Shown piece by piece: positions 22,201 through 31,900 of a DNA stretch of 64,000 bases. The notes beneath the pieces were generated by a model. The model saw nothing but the letters and a program-made list of their open reading frames with translations, was not told the origin of the DNA and did not search any database. The translations under genes and the position numbers were made by a program. How positions within the stretch are numbered: the first letter of the stretch is position 1; each line of letters begins with the position of its first letter. Source of the DNA: Blattamonas nauphoetae (lineage: Eukaryota; Preaxostyla; Oxymonadida); NCBI GenBank assembly GCA_033064195.1, contig JARBJD010000080.1, positions 186,001 through 250,000 on the forward strand, given 5' to 3'.

Positions 22201-25200
22201 AGCGTTGGGCGAAACGAAGCATAAATCGATCACCATGCAACAGACCCCAACAGGACCAAGTTATGTTGTGTCGTTCTCGTCGGAGGAAGAATGCGACTTG
22301 GCGGAACGGAATTTGGAGCCTGTTTGGGCGCTCTCCCCTTCTGTCACTGTCCATCGAGCGATCAATGGGAAAGAAATTCTTGTGGTCAGTCGATTTTTTA
22401 CGTCTGAGAGGCCAGTTACGTCATCTGACACGAAATCGGGAAATAATTCTTCACAACCAGTGCCACGATGGAAGGAAAAAGCCATGAAGCGTGACGAAGC
22501 TGACACAAAGGAAGAATACCCATCTCTCGACAAAACCCCAACCACACACGTCTCCTCCCCTCCCCCAGTCGAACCAACCCCACCCCCTCGCTATCCACCG
22601 ATCCCACCATCCTCCAACCAACTCATCATCGCTCATCTTCCTTCTGAGATGAAGTATGGTGACTTGGTTCAAAAGTTTGTTGAATATCAACCAGTCCAAC
22701 TGATCCTTCGACAACACAAATCCAAATTGGGGACTGTTTCGGTGACTTTTCGAAGTGAGACCGTTCTTCGGGATGTTGTCGAGCATTTGGACGCGATTTT
22801 GGAGATTGGGCCGAAGATGAAAGTCAGTTATGGAGTGGACGAGGTGGAGAGCGACGATTTTGAGGAAACTGAGCCAGATTCACATCGAGAGGGACACGAG
22901 GGAGACATTGCGACGGAGTTTCGCCAGTTGGAAGACTGTCAAAAGCAACCAACAGAGGTCATACAGGAAGAGAAGGCTGATCTGGCAGAGGTTCCTCAAA
23001 CGGAACTGTCACAGCCAACACAATCCCTGATCAATGTTCCTTCTACTCTCGTCACACCAAGCAATCACCGGCAGACAAAAGACACAATCAAACCTGACCC
23101 AGATCAGAAACTCCAGGAGCCTCTACCCAGTCAACCGAATAAAACCGAAAACACAGTCAACGCCTCAAACGATCCCAGTATCACCGTCACTCAAACCCAG
23201 CCAGTGGAAGCCTCTCCAATCCATCAATTGCTCGTTCGACGGATCCCATCGGATCGAGGGAAGACATCAGTGAAGAAGGCATTCTCCGAAACAAAGCCAC
23301 AATCCATTTCTATCGACCTGACGCAAAAGACACAGAGTTTTATTGTCGCGTTCTCGTCAAAACAAGAATGCGATGATGCTGAGCAACATTTGGATCTTGT
23401 TTGGAAGATTGGGCCGGATGTCACTGTTCATCGAGCGCTCGACGGGAAGGAAGTTGCTCCCATCATTCGGCCAACAGCTCAGGCTTCCATAGAATCCAAT
23501 GAAGACGCAGCGAGAGAGGGAGAGGGGAGAGAGAAGACACAGACTGGCAGCCCTCAGGAACTACAACCGGACGATCAATTCATGAATCCCTCCTCTCACC
23601 AACTCCTCATCTCCCACGTTCCTATCTCTGTCACAAGCAACCAACTAGTCAACATCTTCGTTGGAGTGAAAGTCACAAATTGTGAGCTTGTCGAAAGAAA
23701 GGACAGATCGACCTGGATTGTTTCATTCAAAAATCCACTCCAATGCAACATCGCAACCAAATATTTGCATGGAGTGTTTGAACTCGATCCGTGCGTGGAA
23801 GTCAGCTTCTACAAACCGAATGCGCTCCCTGTGCCGATTCCTCGTTCTTTGTTTGATCAGGCACATGCTCCTACATCTCCACAATCACTCATCTCCCGAC
23901 CTCAACCAACGAATCAGCCAAACACTTCTGTCGGATATCCATTTATCCGACCGTATGACGAGCTTCACTTAATCGGGGTTCCTTCTTCGATCGACACAGA
24001 ACAGATCAAAGCGCTCTTCGGAGAGAATGCTCCGAAAACTGTGAAGACTCGTTCGGGTTCGATGGGTACACACAGAATTCTGACGTTTTCGAGTGAATTG
24101 CAGTGTAATCGAGCAGCGGAGAATCTTGAGGGCATCTGGGCTCTTTCTCCAAACATAGAGGTCGGGTTTGTTAATTGCGGTCAATCCTTCACAATACATC
24201 CCCCATCGCATCCCTCCTTCAATCAACTCCTCCTTTCGCATCTTCCATCGCATGTCACTCGCGAAGACCTCATCAACATCTTCTCCGGTTCAAAGATGTC
24301 GAACTGTGATCCTGTTGAGGTCAAGGAGACTTCGAAATGGATTCTCACATTCGAAAACGTGCCTGAATGCAACTTCGCTGCAGGAAAAGTTAAGACTGTG
24401 TGGGCAATGTTTCCAGATGTCGAAGTGAGCTTCTACAAACGAAAGAAACCACCAGTCCTCATCCCCCGTCCACCAAATCTTGAGGCTGAATCTGCCGCTT
24501 TCGCGACTCAGGACGTTGGATATCCAGGTTTTCTCTCATCAAACAGGCTAGTCCTGTTCAATGTCCCATCATCAATCGATTCCACCCACCTCAAATCAGC
24601 ATTCGTAGAGTTCCCTCAGCAGATAGACGATTCCACAACACCATCAGGAACTCCTTTGCGAATTGTTACTTTTTCGAGCCAATTGAAGTGCAGCCTTGCA
24701 GCTCAGAATCTTCGGGCGGTGTGGGATCTCGATCCAGCACTCGAAGTGTACTACACGAAGAACGGGAAAATTCTTATTCCCATCAATCGCCCAGAAAACC
24801 TCTCCACTCCCACATCTTCTCTCTATTCTCAGAGTGATTTCTCATCTGAGGAAGACCTTTCAACATCATCCTCTCCCTCTTCTCGTCATTCTTCTCAGAG
24901 CGACATCACATCTGAGGATGAACTTTCACCACCATCCTATCCCACAGATCGATTTGAAATCAATGGAGATACAGGCGAACATCTTCAATATCCCAATCAA
25001 CTTCCTTCGGACGAGCTTGTCTTATATAACGTTCCAGAGACGATCTCTTCAGATCAAATCAAAACGGCTTTGGGGCCGTATGCCCCTCGCAATTGTCAAA
25101 GATCCCCAAAAGTCAATCGGCACATACGAATTCTGACGTATTCCAGTGAAGAGCTCTGCAACGAAGCCGCAGACCATCTTGAAGGTGTTTGGGAGCTTGA

Positions 25201-28200
25201 TCCAAGGATTGAGGTTATTTTTGTAGGCAGAGAGGACACACTTATCTCAATCCGTAGACCGCCTCCACAGCCATCACATCTTCAACACTTCGAGTCGTCT
25301 CCTTCGACGCAGTCATCTTCAGGTCGGAAGAACATCTCGTCAGAGATTCCACCCAACCTGTGGGCGTCACGGTTTCTCATCTCAAATGTTCCTGAACATG
25401 TCACACGCACACAACTGGAAGCAATATTTCACCCAATCGGATCAGAATGCTTCAGGTCCACCTCAAACAACGGCAGATCCGAGTGGTTCGCCAATTTTGG
25501 AAAAGTTGAGATTTGCAATGCCGCTACAGCAAATCTGACCAAACTGTGGGAACTCCATCCATCGTTGGAAGTCGCTTTCTTCAGACCAAGATACCTCCCT
25601 ATTCCCATCCCTCGTCCTCATTCAGTTCATCCTCCTCCTCCCCTCGTTGTCGCTCAGCCCTCTCCCATTTCAACCAATACACCTTCTCCGTCTCCCACAA
25701 CCAGTGCTCTCACCAACTGTTATCAACTCCTTCTCTCCAACGTCCCAACCAGTCTGACTGCTCGCGAAGTCCGAGCAACTTTCGATGGGATCGATCCGTA
25801 TCAATGTTCGACTTCTGGAAATAGTCGCACGAGTTGGATTGTGACTTTCGAGACAGTGGAGAAGTGCTACAAGGCAGCGAAGACTTTAACAAAAGTTTGG
25901 GCACTTCATCCAAAAATTGAAGTTGGATTCAGAGTCGACAGAAGCACAATCATCCCAATTCCTCGCCCAGACACGAAACCTATCTCTGGTGGTCTTATCT
26001 CATCGTATTCACCTACTCCACAGAATGCGGTGAAGGAAGCGCCTGTCCAACCTTCCTCTCAACCCACTCAGCAAACTGTCAGATCCGATCCTCTTTCAAT
26101 CGAATCACCTTTTACAACTGCGAACAATCCCAACAATACATACACCTGCATTCTCATCCATGACATCGATCCAACGATCACGGGAAAGCAGATCTGGGTT
26201 GTTTTTGAAGGGATTGACTGTATCGCTGTGAGTCCTGGTTATTCATCTCACCCTTGGAAGAGTTGGGTGTGTGTGTTTCGAAATGTGGCTGAATGTAACA
26301 AAGCAGTGACTCGGCTTCAACAGATCATCTTTCTTGACTCATCAGCTACTTTCTCGTTCAAGAAGCGTGCCGTTTCAATTCTCCAACATTCTGTTGAGCA
26401 AGAATCAATCAAAGAAAACAGTTCATCTGTCATGAACACACAACAATCGGTCACGGCACAATCCACCACATCTGTCAAGACAGGAACTTCTCCTCTTTCT
26501 GTTACTCCATCGTCAAACACCGTTTATGATCAACTTGTGTTTGAGAATATTCCGCGAGGAATCTCCGGACGCCATCTCACATCGGCTCTGTCACCTCATC
26601 CGTATCAATGCTCATCTGTGAACAACATCGGGCGTGTGCAATGGATTGCGACATTCGAGACAGTGGCCAAGTGCAACAAGGCAGCAATGAATTTAACAAA
26701 AGTTTGGGCACTTCATCCCAAAACTGAAGTTGGATTCAGAGTCGATAAATACACATCCATTCCACTTCCTCGCCCATCACACAAACAACCATCTCCCGCC
26801 CAGCAATCAACCTCACCAGATGGGTCAGTTGTCGCCCAGCAACTCACACCTCCTTCAACGACACCACCTCCCCCACCGAAGCTAAAACATCCTCCCAACG
26901 ACAGTCAATCGTCTGGAGGGCAAAGAACGAAAGAAGAGGAACTCCCAGCACCATCGAATGATGCACAGAAGCCGAATCAACAGGTACCTTCAGAAACCAG
27001 AAAAGATGAGCACGTTCTGTTTCTCACGAACATTTCTGATGAAGTGTCGAACACAGATCTGTTATGGCTGTTGGGAGACATGAAGGGAATGCGAATTGAA
27101 GAGAGGAACAGAAAAGGTGGGAAGCGAGAAGCACTTGTTCACTTCATGGAGAAGAAGGACTTGGAGTTGGGGATGAAGAGCACTCGCTCAAAGACGATTG
27201 GATGGACAACATTCCAAATTGTGGATTCGTCTGCAATCTGGGGTTCTCCGTCTGATGGAGACATCGTAATCTCCAAAATTGTGTCAAATGAGACACATAC
27301 ATCGACGCCAAGTTCGGACACAACCTCACCGCAACCTTCACCGCAAAAGACCGAACCCGTCAACCAACCCACTCAGCCTTCAGTGATTCCGCAGTTGACA
27401 GCTCAAAATCCCACTGTCACACCAAAAGACGATCTATCAGACTTCGATTGGAGACCAAAAACGGTCACAGCCACATCTGTCTCAACAGGTTCGACACAGC
27501 AATTGCAAACACCCTCTCTTTCTCCTCCCTCCAATTGCACTCAACTCCTTGTCGAGAATGTTCCGAATCAAACCACAGGCAAACAACTGACTGAAGCATT
27601 GATGCTTCCGCCAAAAGGATTGTCATCCACGAAACGTTCAGGGAAGACAGCGTGGATTGTGACATTCAACAACGTCGCAGAGTGCACACGTGTCGTAAGC
27701 AATCTGACGAAAGTCTGGGCGATCCATCGGGACATTAAAGTCGGGTTCAGAACAAGCGGAGGGGAAACACATCCCATCACTCGACCGAAGACGGCCCCCG
27801 CTCATCCAAAGGCCACAGAACAACCAGCGGCCAATAGTCAATCGCTCCAAAAACCAGACACTTCAACAAAATCATCCTCCACCACACAAACCACACCAAA
27901 ACAACAATCTTTGAACTCGACACCAACATCTCTTGCTCCACAATCTCTCTCAAACACTGCCTCGTCTTCACCTCAATCGATCGCTCGACCAACCCCAAAA
28001 CAAGCCCAGCAAGTCGTTCAACCAGCTTTTCTCAACAAGAAACCGAACACAAAAGGGCTGTTTGATGATGACAGTGATGATTTCGATGCCCTTCCAGACT
28101 CATCACCAGTGTCGTTTCAACTCAAGCCAAGCACAATTCCGAAACAACAGAAAAAAGTTGAACATCCTTCGTCGATGACTCTGAAATACATCCCGAATGC

Positions 28201-28744
28201 GATTGAGAGTCAGACACTTTTGCGCTGTTTTCATCCTTTTGTGCCTCGATTGACGAGGAAAGTGGAGGAAGGGATGATTTGGGGTGATTGGACAGCTTCA
28301 TTTGCGAGTGGGACAGAATGTGAACAAGCTAAATCGGTTGTTTCGAATGTGTTGGATTTTGGGAAGAATGTGGTTGTGGTTTGCGGAAAGCTAAAACTTG
28401 AGAAGATGGAAAAGAAGTCAGAATGGTTTAAGATTGTGATTGAAGGAGTCCCCGTTGATGCATCTGGAATTGAGATCCGAGGTGGATTGAAAGGTGTTGG
28501 CGAGATTGACACAACTCTGCTTCATCTGACTCCACACGAACGACTTCAACCGTCGCAGAGGCCGACTGGAACTTGGTCAGTTTGTTTTGAGAAAAGAGAA
28601 GATCTCGAAGTTGTGATGAAAGGCAAAAACGAGATTGTTCTGAACAATGTGAAGTGGAAAGTGAAGAAGCACACAACTGTCCGCATCCCTCGTCCTTCTG
28701 GGACGATTGTCATTGTGAATTATCCTGATTTGACTCGTCGCTAA
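19283..28744 (+). CDS. Giant protein: transferase-like helical region plus about 18 RRM-like repeats
   Basis: A single uninterrupted frame gives 3153 residues from the ATG at 19283 (MDPPPLRPTVHHNPS); the frame is open further upstream, but this start is the first one followed by ordered sequence. Residues 20-270 resemble the core of non-canonical poly(A)/uridylyl transferases: DPRVLPFLKMVLEWSTSF, LNLVILSLHFLQT and DPPVLPNI match the central domain, and MPIDVLFRSFLDSL the PAP-associated part. The catalytic Gly-Ser and paired Asp motif is not recognisable (LPDLSFCLCF occupies that place), so activity is doubtful. A Cys/His cluster FCSSCHQKC follows near residue 340. From residue 430 to the end, about 18 units of 80-85 residues share QLLxxNVP, WIxTF, CNxAxxNLxxVW and a closing IPRP, which fits degenerate RRM folds. 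Acidic linkers lie near residues 560-690. It is probably a nuclear or RNA-associated scaffold. Confidence 0.85.
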   Translation: MDPPPLRPTVHHNPSLYITRLNRILNDELLTTFSNDFEKILPNTPLPHELLEDLPDLSFCLCFRPGTDWTALRSRIINSKSLFTNEFALITNNQSPHNTSLILDRKTVPKGLPQADQERFRRVELCASLTSDSVRNEIISIYIGMDPRVLPFLKMVLEWSTSFCGNHEHSTQDILNLVILSLHFLQTVDPPVLPNIQDNTLNIGSLDEQIATRRILTRNVVFVDHISSWHARVPPFAHFGTNLMPIDVLFRSFLDSLIPSTAKSKQIISLISPQPLHHPDPSKSPTFSLSGMSLVIQDPVLADDGLKPDQILTLTLTMLQKGISSLPQLLTKLSSSQRHFCSSCHQKCLSHRDLIDENQALADQQNIPHPSSSPSYSSKIPPLSHISRKSEITFASENTPTPHSIADPQTLSNAHIPQPKPPLHPSFINTLSLKVLSSQLIVENVPLGISNNHIHALLEKDGCRLVTTVNILARQQWILTFESPLQCLRATTNLNTLWSLDPSVEVGFRLSRTKTLVIPRPDCEYSVEMFDQAVFLRSRMRANSNTKRKEKVSFKMESDSSEVEESSEDSSLLNSDDDDSDFDDSDDFTEEEEEEEEEESESPGRKEQEVLLEEEKGQEVSEYEELHKVRPPVFPKSQPYHKIPSFGEPDPYLWKDPDENKKKKEAEPVIVAQEKEEEKEEEEEEESDDSDGVSDESPIEFVAPKKEQKNKPLNQESKTLHELYKERMEKKEKRKRRRQRLARGKPVSSDSEDDSDDKFWLKDTNVTSQPENDNSHVFSESQPEPAPRWDRSILVTGLPVDYEIDSIKTIFRGFACSVRERKRRASKEFRVEVKNWYEVEDAVKLTNSHWTEHNDVKVFRFDDEFSVVELDRSQLTPRPAPVRSQKWKEKVNSKLSATPIDQTAKQAPNKKDRSDETTTEPKPSPPNQTENTAQVSNTPSNSVTPAKPVEDPPIHQLVIQDIPPDRGKGSVKKALGETKHKSITMQQTPTGPSYVVSFSSEEECDLAERNLEPVWALSPSVTVHRAINGKEILVVSRFFTSERPVTSSDTKSGNNSSQPVPRWKEKAMKRDEADTKEEYPSLDKTPTTHVSSPPPVEPTPPPRYPPIPPSSNQLIIAHLPSEMKYGDLVQKFVEYQPVQLILRQHKSKLGTVSVTFRSETVLRDVVEHLDAILEIGPKMKVSYGVDEVESDDFEETEPDSHREGHEGDIATEFRQLEDCQKQPTEVIQEEKADLAEVPQTELSQPTQSLINVPSTLVTPSNHRQTKDTIKPDPDQKLQEPLPSQPNKTENTVNASNDPSITVTQTQPVEASPIHQLLVRRIPSDRGKTSVKKAFSETKPQSISIDLTQKTQSFIVAFSSKQECDDAEQHLDLVWKIGPDVTVHRALDGKEVAPIIRPTAQASIESNEDAAREGEGREKTQTGSPQELQPDDQFMNPSSHQLLISHVPISVTSNQLVNIFVGVKVTNCELVERKDRSTWIVSFKNPLQCNIATKYLHGVFELDPCVEVSFYKPNALPVPIPRSLFDQAHAPTSPQSLISRPQPTNQPNTSVGYPFIRPYDELHLIGVPSSIDTEQIKALFGENAPKTVKTRSGSMGTHRILTFSSELQCNRAAENLEGIWALSPNIEVGFVNCGQSFTIHPPSHPSFNQLLLSHLPSHVTREDLINIFSGSKMSNCDPVEVKETSKWILTFENVPECNFAAGKVKTVWAMFPDVEVSFYKRKKPPVLIPRPPNLEAESAAFATQDVGYPGFLSSNRLVLFNVPSSIDSTHLKSAFVEFPQQIDDSTTPSGTPLRIVTFSSQLKCSLAAQNLRAVWDLDPALEVYYTKNGKILIPINRPENLSTPTSSLYSQSDFSSEEDLSTSSSPSSRHSSQSDITSEDELSPPSYPTDRFEINGDTGEHLQYPNQLPSDELVLYNVPETISSDQIKTALGPYAPRNCQRSPKVNRHIRILTYSSEELCNEAADHLEGVWELDPRIEVIFVGREDTLISIRRPPPQPSHLQHFESSPSTQSSSGRKNISSEIPPNLWASRFLISNVPEHVTRTQLEAIFHPIGSECFRSTSNNGRSEWFANFGKVEICNAATANLTKLWELHPSLEVAFFRPRYLPIPIPRPHSVHPPPPLVVAQPSPISTNTPSPSPTTSALTNCYQLLLSNVPTSLTAREVRATFDGIDPYQCSTSGNSRTSWIVTFETVEKCYKAAKTLTKVWALHPKIEVGFRVDRSTIIPIPRPDTKPISGGLISSYSPTPQNAVKEAPVQPSSQPTQQTVRSDPLSIESPFTTANNPNNTYTCILIHDIDPTITGKQIWVVFEGIDCIAVSPGYSSHPWKSWVCVFRNVAECNKAVTRLQQIIFLDSSATFSFKKRAVSILQHSVEQESIKENSSSVMNTQQSVTAQSTTSVKTGTSPLSVTPSSNTVYDQLVFENIPRGISGRHLTSALSPHPYQCSSVNNIGRVQWIATFETVAKCNKAAMNLTKVWALHPKTEVGFRVDKYTSIPLPRPSHKQPSPAQQSTSPDGSVVAQQLTPPSTTPPPPPKLKHPPNDSQSSGGQRTKEEELPAPSNDAQKPNQQVPSETRKDEHVLFLTNISDEVSNTDLLWLLGDMKGMRIEERNRKGGKREALVHFMEKKDLELGMKSTRSKTIGWTTFQIVDSSAIWGSPSDGDIVISKIVSNETHTSTPSSDTTSPQPSPQKTEPVNQPTQPSVIPQLTAQNPTVTPKDDLSDFDWRPKTVTATSVSTGSTQQLQTPSLSPPSNCTQLLVENVPNQTTGKQLTEALMLPPKGLSSTKRSGKTAWIVTFNNVAECTRVVSNLTKVWAIHRDIKVGFRTSGGETHPITRPKTAPAHPKATEQPAANSQSLQKPDTSTKSSSTTQTTPKQQSLNSTPTSLAPQSLSNTASSSPQSIARPTPKQAQQVVQPAFLNKKPNTKGLFDDDSDDFDALPDSSPVSFQLKPSTIPKQQKKVEHPSSMTLKYIPNAIESQTLLRCFHPFVPRLTRKVEEGMIWGDWTASFASGTECEQAKSVVSNVLDFGKNVVVVCGKLKLEKMEKKSEWFKIVIEGVPVDASGIEIRGGLKGVGEIDTTLLHLTPHERLQPSQRPTGTWSVCFEKREDLEVVMKGKNEIVLNNVKWKVKKHTTVRIPRPSGTIVIVNYPDLTRR

Positions 28745-28940
28745 TCTCATTAATTTCACTTTTGTTGTCATTGTGATTCAGCCTTTGAATCTGTTGTGGT
28801 TTATTTCAACTCGGTTGTGGCTAAAGGGTGGGATATATCTACCTACTGTAAGAAATGATTTCTTCAAGAATAGAGAGCGATATTGAACCTGGAAACGTAC
28901 AGAATTGATGAAATGAAGATCAAACCATTGTTTCGTTCCA

Positions 28941-31900
28941 ATGCTCCTCACTTTTCACTTCATTTTATTCGGGATCTTACTTCCGTCTGCCGCTACCCCA
29001 ACATCTCTTTATCATTCCACAAGCAATACATCTCATTTGTCTCATTACTTGAGACACCTTGACTTGAACACGAGTACAAACCAGAATTCTCATGGTACTG
29101 AAGTAACTCTTCCCACTGGGTTATTCCACTCGAAAAACCTCCAACTTCACTCCACAATGTTACACATTTCTGGATCACAAACAACAATCACGCAAACAAC
29201 AAACACATCAAACTTCGAAATTGACGATCTCTCGAAGAAAGAAATAAATCGACAAAGGAATGAACCTCCAATTATATTTGATGTCTGGAACAGCACATTC
29301 TGTGTTGACAACGTGAAATTAGTTTCGAATATTCAAAATTCGGCGATCTCTCTGATTCGATGCTCGTCGTTCGTGATCACTCACAGTGAGATCGTGTCGT
29401 GCTCCGAGATTTGTCCATTTGTGGTTGGATCTTCGGGACTGGGATCATCGACATCGATTTCGATCATCTCGTGCCAGCACACATCATCGTCTGGCCTGTC
29501 CTCTCTTCTGCCTCTGGTGACTGGCCCGACTCGTTCGTTCCCTTCAAAGCACACGAATTCCAATGAAGAAGCAATGGAAGACACTTTTGGGGCGGGAACT
29601 GTCTCGATCAGTGGGAGTGGTCTTTCAATTGACGCGACGCATTTTGTGGTTGGAACTGGCCCTCTTTTTGATTTTGGCCATTTTTCTGGAGATTCTGTTG
29701 ACTTGGCCGTGGAATGCGTTGTGTCACTCTCCGCCTCTCATCTGGTGAACGCCACGAGCACTCGTGATTCTTCGTTCTCGGTTGCTCGGAGGATGTCGCT
29801 GACGCAGCGTCTTGTGGGAAGCTCAGTAACACGCAGCACAAACCATTTTTCGGGAACGAGCGGAATTGATCTGAATTGGGGAGCAGACACTCTCGTGTTG
29901 AACTGCTCCTTCTCGCACATCGTCACCAACGCCGCTCCTGCCCCTGTCACCGAACCACCCACTCCATCAGACACATCTGACCTTTACTATCACACCAAAG
30001 AGTCCACACGCGTTTACCATATATCGGGGTTGTTGTACACCCATAAGCCAGTATGGATCGAATCAAGCACGTTCAACACCTTGTCAAAAGATCATGGAGG
30101 AGCCATTTTCATCCAAGACAACAAAGGGCATGTAGTTATCAAGCATTCGACCTTCACAATCTGCAGAGCAACGAAGGATGGTGGAGCAATCGAGACGATT
30201 TTCAGTGGTGACTCAGGAAATACAGGGAAATACGATCTCACAATATTTGATTGCCAATTCAGCAAGAACACTGCAGTTGGAATTGGTGGTCACTTCGTGG
30301 CCCAATTCTACACACAAACAACCATCGCACAATGCACCTTCGCCGACTCTCGAGCGACCAATTCCAATCCTCTGACGCAGAACACAGCAGTGAACATCAT
30401 CTTCAGCGGACCATCGCGCATCGACAACTGCACCGTCTCGAACAACGAAGGCCAAAAATCTGGAGGGATGTTTGTTCTGATGCCACTCGAAGGAGGAACA
30501 GTGGATCTGACAGATGTGCTGTTTCTGAACAACATTTGCACATATGCAACAGAATCAGCCAGAATCACGGATTTCGGCCTATCAGCTGGCACAGGAACGT
30601 TCACAGCGTATGACTGCTTCTCAACATCTACTCTTCCGAGAAGTGGAGTGCTGAAGACAGACAAGACTCCGTTCAGCGTCCCATCGGTTCTGCCTGCTCT
30701 GGTTGGACCATCAATCACCCAGATTGTTGTGGAGAAACAGGTCAGTCCAGCAGGCACGGGATTTGTGGTGGCTGTGAAGATGGAGGGAATGTTCACAGGC
30801 ACAACAAGAAAGTACGATGTGACTCTCAAGTCGTCAACAGGAACGATGATTGAGACAAAAGGAGTGAGCTTCGACAGAACAGGTGCGACGATAACGCTCC
30901 CGATGAGCACATCTTCCACAACCTCTCTCGTCCCATCAACAAACTACATAATCATCAACGTAAAGAGGAGTGCAGCCCAATCAGCCAGCAATGTGTTCTC
31001 TGTTGGCAGCATTCAGGAACCAGACTGGACGTTCTGGTATCACACTCCCGAAAGCCGAGCCGACAACCTGAATGGAATGTCATTCGAAACACCATCAGGT
31101 CCTGCCTTGACTTCAGTCACAGCAAAACTGAACCCGACCAATCTGAACCAAGTGATTCTGACACTCTACGCAGAGAGAGTTGCGACAGGACCTCTCACAC
31201 TGATCGTGTTTGATACTTCAGATGGAGCTGAAACACCTATCACAGTCGGGACTGTCTCATTCGCAACCACACCGACATCAAAAGTCGAGACAACCACAAC
31301 TATCTCTGTTCATCCATCAGGAAAGCTGGCGTATGGAAAGACATACAAAGTGAAGAGCATCAAATCGACAGTTCAGGTGCTCACGGTCGGATCTGTCTCT
31401 TTCTCTGTGCCTGCTGCTCCAGCTCGGCTGACTGGGGCAACAGCCTCGCTCGATGGACTGAACAAGACATTCGTGAAATTGTCGATGGAAGGTCAACAAT
31501 TCCCAGCTGGAAAAGCCTTCTCGATTGTTGTGAAAGAGATGGAGGGAAATGTGGTGAAAGCCAATGCCCCATCCATCACTCTGTCAGGATCGATAGATGG
31601 GTCGATTGGACTTGTGACGTCGTGTTCTGCGTCAGTTGAGATCTATGGGAAGGCCGACACAATTGAATATGGGAAGAAATATCAGATTGTGTCACTGACA
31701 GCTAATGGTAAGGCTGGAGTTGCAGACTCGACAGCTTCCTTCACTGTGCCTGACTCGCCGTGCCGAATTGAAGGGCCAGCAACTCCATCACTGAAGGGTG
31801 CCCAAACTGAGGTCAGTGTCATCCTCACTGGAGTCTCGTTATCCTCGTCCATCACAGCAGTGATTGCCAAGAAAGGTCTTGCTCAGATCAGCTCGACATC

